Assembly: GCF_002149015.1 (NCBI RefSeq)
Contig: NZ_NGFO01000028.1
Location: forward strand, 1 to 64,000
DNA length: 64,000 bases
Origin: Gordonia lacunae
GTDB taxonomy: Bacteria > Actinomycetota > Actinomycetes > Mycobacteriales > Mycobacteriaceae
Direction: 5' to 3'
In this document: positions 55,501 through 64,000 of the stretch, piece after piece
How the letters are laid out: each line of letters begins with the position of its first letter
How positions within the stretch are numbered: position 1 is the stretch's first letter
The notes under the pieces: generated by a model
Database searches by the model: none
What the model saw: the letters and a program-made list of their open reading frames with translations, nothing else
Told to the model about the DNA's origin: nothing
Translations under genes and position numbers: made by a program

Positions 55501-56016
55501 CGCATCTCGCGCTCCGAACTCGAGGAGGTGGGCGTCGAACTGCCCGTCGACGCGACGATTCCCGCCGACCCCGACTCGGACCCCGACGAGCTCGCGGTCC
55601 GCCTGCGCGGACGCGTCGACCGCCTCGAGACCGACGCCGAGGGCAGGCCGGTCGTGGTCGACGTGAAGACCTCCAAGAACCCCATCACGAAAGCCGACGC
55701 CGACGAGCACGCCCAGATGGCGGCGTATCAAGTGGCGCTGGCGCACGGCGGGGTACCGGAGTTCGGCGACACCCCGCCCGGCGGCGCGCGACTGGTCTAC
55801 GTGTCCACCGCTAACCGCAATTCCGGTGCGGCCGAACGGGTTCAGGCGCCGCTCACGCCCGAGTTGCTCGACGAATGGATCGGGGTGGTGCGCCGCGCGG
55901 CCCGGGCCAGTATCGGCCCGACGTACAGCGCGACACCCAATCCCGGCTGTGTGCACTGCAACCTCACCACCAGTTGTCCCGCACAGATTCCGGGGAAGGC
56001 GGTGACCGATGACTGA
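52552..56016 (+). CDS. adnA: AdnA, helicase-nuclease subunit for double-strand break resection
   Basis: This 1154-residue protein is a UvrD-like helicase with Walker A at residues 60-67 (GGPGSGKT). Its C-terminal RecB-family nuclease has VVDVKTSKN and QMAAYQVAL. Four Cys, one in LTRCSLRWVL near residue 905 and three in GCVHCNLTTSCPAQ near 1135, form the pattern that holds a [4Fe-4S] cluster in AddB/AdnA-type nucleases. With AdnB it resects DNA ends before recombination. Its ATG is 114 bp from the divergent lipV gene, and its stop overlaps adnB by 8 bp. Confidence 0.93.
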   Translation: MSRRPGAQTSRSALRARLVAAPDSTDRPRHWPPSVAAVIEPPTSRPADEEQAWRPVRVHGGPGSGKTALIVDAAVARLLDPATDPESVLVLASSRRAAVALREEITRRVLSAGSSGRRVLGGALREPLVRTVHSYAFAILRLQAQAHNNPPPRLITGSEQDVVLRELLAGDIEDGAGYWPAHLRPALGTDGFAQALRDLMMRAAERGVGPEELAALGRTHKRPEWTAAARAYAQYEQNMLLRGAVGLETPGASAPAVDAAELIGSALSAFATDPDLLSGERRRIRHLLVDDAQHLDPQAAQLITLVGTGTLSTIIAADTDQSVFGFRGASPRFADGLAEPGSPLDILLEDDFRARPELSRLGRAIAARLPGARPHPYPQPVTDVVAAEPESEVPGPANAGGVAAVRVYGSAAKEATAIADLLRRAHLFDEVPWSQMAVVVRSVSLALPPLRRAFRSAGVPLTTPASDLPLHRQRAVIGLMLVLRAVAARAAAPTSPATHPADTLTVDPPVPEPSSTDLFTTEDTLTLLSGPIGAADPGSMRRLRRGVRRLDDADDPAGQPDSLTSLTRAIRDPEVGARYRRRLTETEAAPLARVLDVVGAAQRVHDARRGIEETLWAAWQATGLERRWAASAVRGGPAGEQADRDLDAVMAMFESAADFTDTLPAAGPAGFVHYLSQLQIPRDTRTATAATESVTVLSAHAAVGREWEVVAVAGVQDGLWPSLRSRGGVLATGQLVDILDGMDADAVDTVARGATALADERRLFLVACTRARSRLLVTAVEDGSGDASPSRFITELADLVGDVDDPAESARAEVRLDPGVDRVLSLPSLVATLRSAVIAGADEPDAPRTKAAARLLAELADSDIPGAHPRDWFGLAAPSTDDPLWTPESGPLTLSPSNVDALTRCSLRWVLERNGGRDGDGTPALTGSLVHTLVQAVAGQLDPAEVTAALRDIWERVDTGAGWYSARELERAEGMLGHFREWLRISRSELEEVGVELPVDATIPADPDSDPDELAVRLRGRVDRLETDAEGRPVVVDVKTSKNPITKADADEHAQMAAYQVALAHGGVPEFGDTPPGGARLVYVSTANRNSGAAERVQAPLTPELLDEWIGVVRRAARASIGPTYSATPNPGCVHCNLTTSCPAQIPGKAVTDD

Positions 56017-59000
56017 TCTGCAGGACCGGACCGACCGGCCGATCGTCGGGGCGAAGTCGCTGGCGGCGGCACTGGGACTGCCCGACCCCACGCCCGAGCA
56101 GGTCGCGGTGATCGAGGCGCCGATGGAACCGATGCTCGTCGTGGCCGGCGCGGGTGCGGGCAAGACCGAGACGATGGCCTCGCGCGTCGTGTGGCTGGTG
56201 GCCAACCAGCTCGTGGCCCCCGACGAGATCCTCGGGCTCACGTTCACGCGCAAAGCCGCCAGTGAACTCGGCGCCCGCATCCGGCGGCGGCTCTCGATGC
56301 TCGCCGGGTCGCCCGCGCTGCGCAACTGGGATCCCGACGGCGCGTTGGCCGCCCGCCTGCGCGGTGCCGACCCCGAGGTGAGCACCTACCACGCCTATGC
56401 CGGTCGGTTGATCGCCGACTACGGGCTGCTTCTCCCGGTGGAACCGTCGTCGACGCTGCTCACCGAGACCGAACTCTGGCAGCTGGCGTTCTCACTCGTC
56501 TCCGCGTGGCCGGGCGAACTGAACACCAAGAAGGTGCCGGCGAGCGTCACCGAGGCGGTCCTCAAGCTGTACGGCGAGATGTCCGAACACCTCGTCGACA
56601 TCGCCGACCTCGCGCAGGCGGGCTCGACGCTGTACGACCTCGTCGACACCCTCCCGAAGGGTCCCAAGCAGCGCGACAAGCCGACGCAGGCGCTGCTGAA
56701 GGTCCAGGAGGTCATCGACGAACGGCGGGAGCTGATCCCGATGGTGATCGCGCTCGGTGAGACGATGCGGGCGCAGTCCGCGCTCGACTTCGGCAGCCAG
56801 ATGTCGCTCGCGGCACGGCTGGTGGTGTCCAACCCCGAAGTCGTCACCGCCGAACGCACCGCCTTTCGCGCGGTCCTGCTCGACGAGTACCAGGACACCG
56901 GTCACTCGCAACGGGTGCTCCTGTCGACGCTGTTCGGCGGGCACGGGCGCGCCCCGGTCGCGGTCACCTCGGTCGGCGATCCCATCCAGTCCATCTACGG
57001 GTGGCGGGGCGCTTCGGCGGCCAACCTGCCGCGATTCGCCCGCGACTTCCCGCGTCCCGACGGGACCCCGGCCCGGCGCCTGGAACTCCTCACCAGCTGG
57101 CGGAACGCGGCCCAGGGATTGCGGCTGGCCAATCAGATCTCCGAGGAGCTCCGCCGCCGCGGTATCCCGGTCAGCGTGCTGCGGCCCCGTCCCGACGCCC
57201 CCCACGGAACGGCGACGATCGCGCTGACCGAGACCGTCGTCGACGAGCGGAACTTCATCGCCGATGCGATCGAGGAACGCTACCGCGCGGCCGAGGCCGC
57301 GGACGTGCCGCCGCCGACCACCGCGATCCTGGTGCGCCGCAACGAGGATTCGGCGCCGCTGGCCGCCGAACTCGAGAGCCGGGGCATCCCCACCGAGGTG
57401 GTGGGCATCGGCGGGCTGCTGCATGTTCCTGAGATCGAGGACATCGTCGCGACGCTGCGCGTGATGGCCGACCCGATGGCCGGGACCGCGGTGATGCGTC
57501 TGCTCACCGGGGCCCGCTGGCGGCTGGGCGCCAAGGACCTGGCCGCGCTCTGGCGCCGGGCCACCACTCTGGCGGCGGAGAGTTTCGCCGAGGCGGGCGG
57601 CGTCGTCACCAGCAGGGAGGCGCTCGACGCTGCTCTCGACGCCGTGCTGCCCACCGAGATCGTGGACCGGGCAGGCATCGCCGACGCTGTCGTCGACCCG
57701 GGCGAACCCACCGACTACAGCCCCGAGGGCTACGCGCGCATCCGGGCGTTCGGTGCGCAACTCGAGTCATTGCGGCGCCGTATCGGACAGCCGCTTCCCG
57801 AACTGGTCGCCGACGTGGAGAACACGATCGGGGTCGGCGTCGAGGCGCAGATCCGGGCGCGCCGCATGCGGGGCGCGATCACCGGCCGCGAGCATCTCGA
57901 TGCCTTCGCCGACTACGTCAGCCACTACGCCGATCGCCCGGGCGCGAACCTGCCCGGGCTGCTGGCGTTCCTCGACGCCGCCGAGACCATCGAGAAGGGC
58001 CTGGAACCGGGACGCATCGAGGTGGCCGAACAGCGTGTGCAGATCCTCACCGTGCATGCCGCCAAAGGGCTCGAATGGGATGTCGTCGCGATCCCGCATC
58101 TGGCGAAGGGGATCTTCCCCAGCGCCAAGGCCGACACCACCTGGCTGGGCAGCGCGCGCGAGCTCCCGGCCGACCTGCGCGGTGATCTGGCCATCCCGGC
58201 GGAGGCGGCCGATGGTGCGCCGGAAGGGTTTCCGGTTCTGAAGATCGACACGGTCGCCGACCGCAAACAACTCGAGGACGCCCTGACCGACCACAAGGCC
58301 GCGATCGGCGAACGGCGACTCGAGGAGGACCGACGGCTGCTGTACGTCGCCCTCACCCGTGCGCGGCACGACCTGCTGGTCTCGGCACATCACTGGTCGG
58401 AGACCGGTGACCGACCACGCGGCGGATCGGACTTCTTCGACGAGCTCATGGTCGGCATCGACGAGGCCATCGCCGACCCCAGCGTCGACTCGACCGGCCT
58501 GTCGACAGCGGTACGCGTGCCGCCGCCCGAGCCGGACAGCCCGAACCCGTTGGCCGAGCGCGCGATCGCGGCGCCGTGGCCGCGCGATCCGCTCGCCGGC
58601 CGCCGTGACTCGGTACAGCGGGCGGCCGACCTGGTCACCGACGCCATCGCCACCCGTGCAGCGCCCGCGCTGTTCGACGCACCGGCGGCCGACCCGGAGT
58701 CCGCCACTGCGCCGCCGCCCGATCCGACGGACGAGATCGGCGCCTGGGAGGCCGAGGTGTCGGCCCTGCTCGCCGAGCACCACCAGGCGAATCAGGCACT
58801 CGTCGAGGTGTCGCTGCCGACCCACCTGTCCGTCAGCCAGCTGGTCGAACTCGACGCCGACGAAGCCGAGTTCGCTCGTCGGTTGCGCCGCCCGACACCG
58901 TTCCGGCCCAACCCGATGGCCCGGCGCGGCACTGCGTTCCACGCCTGGGTGGAACGGTGGTTCGGCGCGACACGACTCCTCGACATCGACGAATTGCCCG

Positions 59001-59398
59001 GCGCCGCAGACGCAACCGCGAGCCCGGACGCCGATCTCGAGGAACTGCGGGCAGCATTCCTCTCCTCGCCCTGGGCGAATCGCAGTCCCACGGAGGTGGA
59101 GGTGCCCTTCGAGACCGTCATCGGCGGGATCGTGGTGCGCGGGCGGATCGACGCGGTGTTCGCCGAGAAGGACGGTTCGTGGACGGTCGTCGACTGGAAG
59201 ACCGGTGTGATCCCCGAACCCGCCCGTCGGGAATCGCTGTTCATCCAGCTCGCCGCGTACCGCCTGGCATGGGCGCAACTGGCCGGGGTGGAGGCGACCA
59301 AGGTCCGGGCCGCCTTCCACTATGTGCGCGACGGGCGCACGCTGGAGGCCGACGACCTGCCCGACGAGGCGACCCTGGCCGCCAAGCTCGCCCGATGA
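56009..59398 (+). CDS. adnB: AdnB, helicase-nuclease partner of AdnA
   Basis: This 1129-residue protein has Walker A at 46-53 (AGAGAGKT), Walker B DEYQDT, motif VI-like LLYVALTRARHDLL and a C-terminal nuclease domain with VVDWKTG and QLAAYRLAW. In the mycobacterial complex AdnB is the lead motor. The ATG sits inside the end of adnA (ATGACTGA), so the two subunits are made together. Confidence 0.95.
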   Translation: MTDLQDRTDRPIVGAKSLAAALGLPDPTPEQVAVIEAPMEPMLVVAGAGAGKTETMASRVVWLVANQLVAPDEILGLTFTRKAASELGARIRRRLSMLAGSPALRNWDPDGALAARLRGADPEVSTYHAYAGRLIADYGLLLPVEPSSTLLTETELWQLAFSLVSAWPGELNTKKVPASVTEAVLKLYGEMSEHLVDIADLAQAGSTLYDLVDTLPKGPKQRDKPTQALLKVQEVIDERRELIPMVIALGETMRAQSALDFGSQMSLAARLVVSNPEVVTAERTAFRAVLLDEYQDTGHSQRVLLSTLFGGHGRAPVAVTSVGDPIQSIYGWRGASAANLPRFARDFPRPDGTPARRLELLTSWRNAAQGLRLANQISEELRRRGIPVSVLRPRPDAPHGTATIALTETVVDERNFIADAIEERYRAAEAADVPPPTTAILVRRNEDSAPLAAELESRGIPTEVVGIGGLLHVPEIEDIVATLRVMADPMAGTAVMRLLTGARWRLGAKDLAALWRRATTLAAESFAEAGGVVTSREALDAALDAVLPTEIVDRAGIADAVVDPGEPTDYSPEGYARIRAFGAQLESLRRRIGQPLPELVADVENTIGVGVEAQIRARRMRGAITGREHLDAFADYVSHYADRPGANLPGLLAFLDAAETIEKGLEPGRIEVAEQRVQILTVHAAKGLEWDVVAIPHLAKGIFPSAKADTTWLGSARELPADLRGDLAIPAEAADGAPEGFPVLKIDTVADRKQLEDALTDHKAAIGERRLEEDRRLLYVALTRARHDLLVSAHHWSETGDRPRGGSDFFDELMVGIDEAIADPSVDSTGLSTAVRVPPPEPDSPNPLAERAIAAPWPRDPLAGRRDSVQRAADLVTDAIATRAAPALFDAPAADPESATAPPPDPTDEIGAWEAEVSALLAEHHQANQALVEVSLPTHLSVSQLVELDADEAEFARRLRRPTPFRPNPMARRGTAFHAWVERWFGATRLLDIDELPGAADATASPDADLEELRAAFLSSPWANRSPTEVEVPFETVIGGIVVRGRIDAVFAEKDGSWTVVDWKTGVIPEPARRESLFIQLAAYRLAWAQLAGVEATKVRAAFHYVRDGRTLEADDLPDEATLAAKLAR

Positions 59399-59500
59399 GC
59401 CGAGCGGTGACGGGAGGGGAGTCCCGCCAGATGAGTTGCGCGGCGCCGCGGTGGGCTACATTGCAGCGTGTGAGCGAACTCGACGAGCGCGAGCGCGCCG

Positions 59501-60571
59501 GTGGCTAGCCGCCTGCGCCGACGCTTCGGCGGTACCGATCTGGTCAACCGGCCCGACCATGCACTGGTCGGCGTCGTCCGGATCCCCGAACTCCAGCAGA
59601 GTCCGAGCCGGGCGATCGGCCGACGCGTCTTCTGGGCGACCCTGGCGCTGTTGTTCACCTCGGTCGTGGTCTGGCTGGATCGCGCCGGGTATCGCGACGC
59701 TCAGGACAACGAGCTGTCCTACCTGGATGCGCTCTACTACTCCGCGGTGACCCTCTCCACGACGGGCTACGGCGACATCACGCCGATCACGCCGTTCGCC
59801 CGTTTCATCAACCTCGTCATCATCACGCCGTTGCGCGTGCTGTTCCTGATCGTGCTGATCGGCACCACCCTCGAGGTGCTCACCGAACGGTCTCGGCAGG
59901 CGCTCAAGATCCAGCGTTGGAGGAATACCGTGCGCAATCACACCGTGGTCATCGGTTACGGCACCAAGGGCCGCACCGCGGTGGATGCCATGCGGGGTGA
60001 CGGCATCAAGCCCTCCGAGATCGTCGTGGTCGACGCCGATGCCACCGTGCTCGAGGCGGCCGCCTCCGACGGACTGGTCACCGTGCGCGGCGACGCCACG
60101 AAGTCGGATGTGCTGCGGTTGGCCGGCGTGGCCCACGCCGCGAGCATCGTCGTGGCCACCAGCCGCGACGACACCGCGGTCCTCGCCACGCTCACCGCCC
60201 GCGAACTCAACCCGCGGGCGAAGATCGTCGCGTCGATCCGGGAGTCGGAGAACACCCACCTGATGCGGCAGTCCGGTGCCAACTCGGTGGTGGTCTCGTC
60301 GGAGACCGCCGGCCGCCTGCTCGGCATCGCCACGATGACCCCGTCGGTGGTCGAGGTGATCGAGGATCTTCTGACCCCGGACGCCGGTTACGCCATCGCC
60401 GAGCGCGAGGTCGATCCCACCGAGACGGGTGGATCGCCCGCCCACACCCGTGACATCGTCCTCGGCGTCGTGCGCAACGGCGTGCTGCACCGCGTCGATG
60501 ACAGCGAGGTCGAGCAGATCGAGGTCGGCGACCGCCTGTTGTATGTCCGCAAGAGTCCCAACGACGACTGA
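59501..60571 (+). CDS. Potassium-channel-like protein with TrkA-N (RCK) domain
   Basis: This 356-residue protein has two transmembrane helices around a pore loop with the selectivity filter T87-T-G-Y-G-D92. The large cytosolic part carries an RCK/TrkA-N Rossmann domain (HTVVIGYGTKGRTAVDAM) and a TrkA-C-like end. Such channels open in response to Ca2+, Na+ or nucleotide ligands. GTG 59501 is the start. It corresponds to Rv3200c. Confidence 0.9.
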   Translation: MASRLRRRFGGTDLVNRPDHALVGVVRIPELQQSPSRAIGRRVFWATLALLFTSVVVWLDRAGYRDAQDNELSYLDALYYSAVTLSTTGYGDITPITPFARFINLVIITPLRVLFLIVLIGTTLEVLTERSRQALKIQRWRNTVRNHTVVIGYGTKGRTAVDAMRGDGIKPSEIVVVDADATVLEAAASDGLVTVRGDATKSDVLRLAGVAHAASIVVATSRDDTAVLATLTARELNPRAKIVASIRESENTHLMRQSGANSVVVSSETAGRLLGIATMTPSVVEVIEDLLTPDAGYAIAEREVDPTETGGSPAHTRDIVLGVVRNGVLHRVDDSEVEQIEVGDRLLYVRKSPNDD

Positions 60572-60606
60572 CCGACCCGCCGCATCCGAGAAAGGCTTGT
60601 GCGACA

Positions 60607-61536
60607 GTGCATTTCGAGTTGCCTGAACCGCCCCTGCTGTCGCGCGCGGTGTTCGACCGCGCGGACGCGATCCGCGACGACGCGCAGCGGATGGCTGCCG
60701 GCTGGCCGACGGCGAAGGTGTTGCTGATCGACGCGGCCGGTCGCTACCCGGTCACCGATGCCGGTGCGCTGCACTGGGTCGCCGCCACCACCGTGGCGGA
60801 GGCTCCGCCCGCCGACGCGGTCATCCTCGGCTTCGACGCGGCCGACGGTGGGGCCGATCTGTGGACGCGTCGCGTGCACCACATCGACGGGCCGACCGAC
60901 GACGCCCGGCGCGGTGCGACGCGACTGTCGGCCGACGAGGCGGGCCTGCTCGCCACCGCGCTGGGAATCCTGAACTGGCACGAGACCGCTCGGCATTCGC
61001 CGGTCGACGGTTCTCTCACCCAGCCCGCGCGCGGCGGCTGGGTCCGGCGCAGCGTCGACTCCGGACGCGACGAGTTCCCGCGTACCGACCCGGCGATCAT
61101 CACCGTCGTCCACGACGGCGCCGACCGCATCCTGCTCGGCCGGCAGGCGGTGTGGCCGGACGGTTGGTATTCGACGCTGGCCGGTTTCGTCGAGCCGGGG
61201 GAGTCGCTCGAACAGTGCGTGCTGCGCGAGGTGCACGAGGAAGTCGGCATCGTGGTGCGCGAACCGCGCTACCTGGGCAGCCAGCCCTGGCCGTTCCCGC
61301 GGTCGCTCATGCTGGGTTTCGCTGCGATCGGTGACCCGGCCGACGAACTGGCCTTTCTCGACGGCGAGATCGGCGACGCGCAGTGGTTCCACCGCGACGA
61401 GGTCCGGGATGCCCTCGCCCGCGGCGACGGCTGGTCGCGCGCCGAGGCGCCGGGTGCCGACGACGCCGACCGTCTGCGACTGCCCGGGTCCATCTCCATC
61501 GCGCGTTCGATGATCGAGGCCTGGGCAGCCGGCTAG
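60607..61536 (+). CDS. nudC: NAD(H) pyrophosphatase
   Basis: This 309-residue Nudix hydrolase cleaves NAD(H) to NMN(H) and AMP and may remove NAD caps from RNA. It has the Nudix motif (GFVEPGESLEQCVLREVHEE) and the diagnostic SQPWPFPRS near residue 225. The zinc-ribbon Cys residues found before the catalytic domain in E. coli NudC are absent. GTG 60607 is the start. It corresponds to Rv3199c. Confidence 0.92.
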   Translation: MHFELPEPPLLSRAVFDRADAIRDDAQRMAAGWPTAKVLLIDAAGRYPVTDAGALHWVAATTVAEAPPADAVILGFDAADGGADLWTRRVHHIDGPTDDARRGATRLSADEAGLLATALGILNWHETARHSPVDGSLTQPARGGWVRRSVDSGRDEFPRTDPAIITVVHDGADRILLGRQAVWPDGWYSTLAGFVEPGESLEQCVLREVHEEVGIVVREPRYLGSQPWPFPRSLMLGFAAIGDPADELAFLDGEIGDAQWFHRDEVRDALARGDGWSRAEAPGADDADRLRLPGSISIARSMIEAWAAG

Positions 61537-61856
61537 ACGGGCCGACCGATCACCGCTCCGTGAGGAGCCCCCCGAGCTTGCGGAACGACCGACCCCTGCT
61601 CGCCGAGGAAGCGCCCGGAGCCTGCGGGGGCGACCGACCCCTGCTCCCTAATCCGAAAGAACCGGATAATCCCTGCTCCCTGAGGAGCGCCCGGAGCTTG
61701 CGGAGGGCGCGTCACGAAGGGTCTGGTGACCGAGGTTGCGACCCTTCGTGACGCTCGCAAGCTCGCTCCTCAGGGAGCGGGGGTGAGGTTCGCGACGCGG
61801 AGCGGGGTTCTCGCGTGGACGAACCCCGAAGGGCACGCGAGACGGCCCGGTGCGTC
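61537..61856. repeat. Repeat-built intergenic region, same family as in the prm operon
   Basis: This 320-bp gap holds copies of TGAGGAGCGCCCGGAGCTTG and relatives at about 61560-61710. GCGTCACGAAGGGT (61709-61722) is inverted against ACCCTTCGTGACGC (61741-61754), and the core GCTCCCTAATCCGAAAG (61643-61659) matches the inverted core of the prm insert at 16 of 17 bases. No gene is present. Confidence 0.75.
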
Positions 61857-62141
61857 TCAGACGCCCAGCTTGGCCTTGACGTCGGCGATCGACGGATTGG
61901 TCGCGGTGGTGCCGTCGGCGTAGAGCACGGTGGGCACCACGTGATTGCCGCCGTTGACACTGCCCACGAATTCGGCGGCGTCGGGGTTCAGCTCGATGTC
62001 GATCTCCTGCCAGCTGATGCCGCTGCTCTTCAGGCCGCGCTTGAGACGGGCGCAGAATCCGCACCACGACGTCGTGTACATGGTCAGTTCGCCGATGTCG
62101 GAGGTGCGGGCGCCGGCCTCGTCGTCGATCACGTTGCTCAT
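61857..62141 (-). CDS. mrx1: Mycoredoxin-1 (glutaredoxin-fold, mycothiol-dependent)
   Basis: This 94-residue protein has the active site CGFC (residues 27-30) in [14 protein letters not shown] and the cis-Pro motif NHVVPTV. It reduces mycothiolated proteins. ATG 62141 gives an N-terminus about 20 residues longer than the shortest family members; ATG 62150 is also possible. It corresponds to Rv3198A. Confidence 0.87.
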   Translation of the reverse strand: MSNVIDDEAGARTSDIGELTMYTTSWCGFCARLKRGLKSSGISWQEIDIELNPDAAEFVGSVNGGNHVVPTVLYADGTTATNPSIADVKAKLGV

Positions 62142-62225
62142 GGGTCCCATAACACCATGTCGGGGCCCGCTGTTCCCGCCGGCGTCGCTCTCCTCCGCGG
62201 AGCGGCGTCGGTGGTTGGTGACATA

Positions 62226-64000
62226 GTGGACGCCGTGCCTCACCCGACTTCTGCCGCGACCCCCGAGTCCTCGCGTCGCGCCTCGGCACCGGTGAGTCGC
62301 GGCGCGGTCGAGGGGCTCGATCCCGAACAGAGCGCCGCCGTCCTGGCGCCGCGCGGGCCGGTGTGCGTACTGGCCGGCGCGGGTACGGGCAAGACCCGGA
62401 CCATCACCCGCCGGATCGCCCACCTCATCGACACCGGGCAGGTCAATCCCGGCCAGGTCCTCGCGGTGACGTTCACCGCCCGGGCCGCCGGCGAGATGCG
62501 GACCAGGCTCCGCGGTCTCGGTGTCGGCGGCGGATCGGCGGGCGGCAGCGTCGCGGCCCAGACCTTCCACGCCGCTGCCATGCGACAGTTGCGGTACTTC
62601 TGGCCGCGCGCGTTCGGTGACGCGCGGTGGGAACTCCTCGACAACAAGTTCCCACTCATCTCGCGGGCGGCCCGGCGTTCGGGTCTCGACACCGCCACCG
62701 ACACCCTGCGCGACCTGTCGTCGGAGATCGAGTGGGCGAAGGCCTCGCTGATCTCACCGGAGAACTATGTGGAGGCCGTCGGTCGGCTCGGGCGCGAGTC
62801 GCCCGCGCCGCCGGCGAAGGTCGCGGCCGTGTACGGGCATTACGAGGACGCCAAGGTCTCGCCCGACGGCGACCGGTTGCTCGACTTCGACGACATGCTG
62901 ATCTACATGACCCAGATCCTCACCGCCGAGCCCGGCGCTGCGGATGAGTTCCGTTCGCGGTACCGGTGTTTCGTCGTCGACGAGTATCAGGACGTGACCC
63001 CGGTGCAGCAGGGTCTCCTCGACGCCTGGCTGGGGGAGCGCGACGATCTGACGGTCGTCGGCGACGCCAACCAGACGATCTACACCTTCACCGGCGCGTC
63101 GCCCAACCACCTGCTGGATTTCAGCCGTCGGTTCCCGGAGGCGACGGTCGTCCGGCTGGAGCGGGACTACCGGTCCACCCCGCAGGTCGTCGACCTCGCG
63201 AACCGGGTCATCGGTGCGGCCCGCGGGCGGATCGCGGGTACCCGGCTCCGGCTCGTCGGACAACGACCCGCCGGCCCGGCGCCGCAATTCGCCGAATACG
63301 ACGACGAGCCGGCCGCGGCGACGGCGGTGGCCATCGAGATCAAACACCTCATCCGTGCCGGGGTGGCGCCCGCGGAGATCGCCATCCTGTACCGCGTGAA
63401 CGCGCAGTCGGAGAACTACGAGCAGGCGCTGACCGAGGCGGGTATCCCGTACCAGGTCCGCGGCGGCGAGGCGTTCTTCGCACGAACCGAGGTCCGGCAG
63501 GCCATGCGCCAGCTCGCCACGGTGGCCGGTCGCGAGGTCCGGCCCGATGTGGAGATCCTCGAGGTCGTGCGAGCGGTGCTCGGCGAACTCGGGCTCACCG
63601 AGGAGGAGCCGTCGGGCACCCAGGCACGAAGCCGTTGGGAGTCGCTGAAAGCGCTGGTCCAACTGACCGAGGACATGGTGGCCGAGAACCCCGACCTGAC
63701 GCTGCCGCAGCTGTCGGCCGAGCTCGCGGCGCGCGCCGAGGCGCGCCACCCACCGACCGTGCAGGGCGTCACGCTGTCATCGCTGCACGCGGCCAAGGGG
63801 CTCGAGTGGGATGCGGTGTTCCTCGTCGGCCTCACCGACGGGTCACTGCCCATCAGTCAGGCGATCAAGGGGTCGTGGGAAGAGGTCGAGGAGGAGCGAC
63901 GCCTCTTCTACGTCGGCGTCACCCGCGCCCGCGAGCACCTGCACCTGTCGTGGGCGCTGGCGCGCAACGAGGGTGGCCGCGCCCGTCGCCGGTCCCGTTT
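62226..64000 (+). CDS. uvrD2: ATP-dependent DNA helicase UvrD2 (partial, runs off the window)
   Basis: The first 591 residues are present. They show Walker [12 protein letters not shown], Walker [17 protein letters not shown] and [10 protein letters not shown], the SF1 motifs [11 protein letters not shown] and [13 protein letters not shown]. UvrD2 is the essential mycobacterial UvrD paralogue; its C-terminal tetracysteine and HRDC regions lie beyond the window. GTG 62226 or 62235 is the start. It diverges from mrx1 with 84 bp between. Confidence 0.92.
   Translation, partial: MDAVPHPTSAATPESSRRASAPVSRGAVEGLDPEQSAAVLAPRGPVCVLAGAGTGKTRTITRRIAHLIDTGQVNPGQVLAVTFTARAAGEMRTRLRGLGVGGGSAGGSVAAQTFHAAAMRQLRYFWPRAFGDARWELLDNKFPLISRAARRSGLDTATDTLRDLSSEIEWAKASLISPENYVEAVGRLGRESPAPPAKVAAVYGHYEDAKVSPDGDRLLDFDDMLIYMTQILTAEPGAADEFRSRYRCFVVDEYQDVTPVQQGLLDAWLGERDDLTVVGDANQTIYTFTGASPNHLLDFSRRFPEATVVRLERDYRSTPQVVDLANRVIGAARGRIAGTRLRLVGQRPAGPAPQFAEYDDEPAAATAVAIEIKHLIRAGVAPAEIAILYRVNAQSENYEQALTEAGIPYQVRGGEAFFARTEVRQAMRQLATVAGREVRPDVEILEVVRAVLGELGLTEEEPSGTQARSRWESLKALVQLTEDMVAENPDLTLPQLSAELAARAEARHPPTVQGVTLSSLHAAKGLEWDAVFLVGLTDGSLPISQAIKGSWEEVEEERRLFYVGVTRAREHLHLSWALARNEGGRARRRSR

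Noticed and set aside
57767-59320. Minus-strand ORF of 517 codons antisense to adnB
   Set aside because: Shadow frame: adnB carries all helicase and nuclease motifs on the plus strand.

Overview
The window is high-GC DNA (roughly two thirds G+C by eye) from an actinomycete of the order Mycobacteriales, most likely Gordonia or a close relative. The evidence is a soluble di-iron propane monooxygenase of Gordonia/Rhodococcus type, mycothiol-linked SigH/RshA, WhiB1, PdtaS, AdnAB, UvrD2, mycoredoxin, an LpqH-like lipoprotein, and gene order that matches (from memory) the Mycobacterium tuberculosis Rv3226c-Rv3198c segment. I ran no searches; family names come from motifs and recall.

Region 1 (1-7.4 kb, minus strand): the propane monooxygenase operon prmA-prmB-prmC-prmD. 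It is preceded by a LuxR-type regulator and an FAD-linked oxidoreductase. A perfect 17-bp palindrome lies between the regulator's terminator and prmA. A repeat-built insert of about 320 bp separates prmA from prmB.

Region 2 (7.4-26.8 kb): an accessory stretch. It holds degenerate tandem repeats, a DUF222/HNH endonuclease gene, a decayed IS481-type transposase, an aminotransferase/beta-lactamase-fold pair, a Nudix hydrolase and a three-gene integral-membrane operon of unknown role. Further on are a secreted Pro/Gly-rich protein, an orphan ParA ATPase, an LpqH-like lipoprotein, a GlsB-type stress membrane protein behind a SigF-like promoter, a flavin dehydrogenase, MalQ, an MFS exporter and a Baeyer-Villiger-type monooxygenase.

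Region 3 (26.9-44.5 kb): conserved core. It runs SRAP (HMCES/YedK), YbaK, sigH-rshA behind a SigH-type promoter, the 24-residue ribosomal protein bL37, a biotinyl-domain protein, pdtaS, whiB1 with a CRP-like site, a lipid kinase, a second ParA, a PQQ-like membrane protein, a DEAD-box helicase, a ferritin-like protein, DUF3107, TetR, DUF3152, moeZ and a TIGR02569 protein.

Region 4 (44.6-51.3 kb): a nitrate/nitrite assimilation cassette, narK-nirB-nirD-(HemD/OmpR-like fusion)-sirB, with GlnR-like boxes upstream. It imports nitrate or nitrite, reduces nitrite to ammonium, and supplies steps toward the siroheme NirB needs. It sits between core genes that are adjacent in M. tuberculosis.

Region 5 (51.2-64 kb): core DNA-repair and redox genes: an alkyltransferase-like protein, a LipV-like hydrolase, adnA-adnB (double-strand-break helicase-nuclease), a TrkA-N potassium-channel-like protein, nudC, mycoredoxin-1 and uvrD2 (cut by the window end). 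A second copy of the repeat family seen in the prm operon lies between nudC and the mycoredoxin gene. No tRNA, rRNA or CRISPR array was seen.
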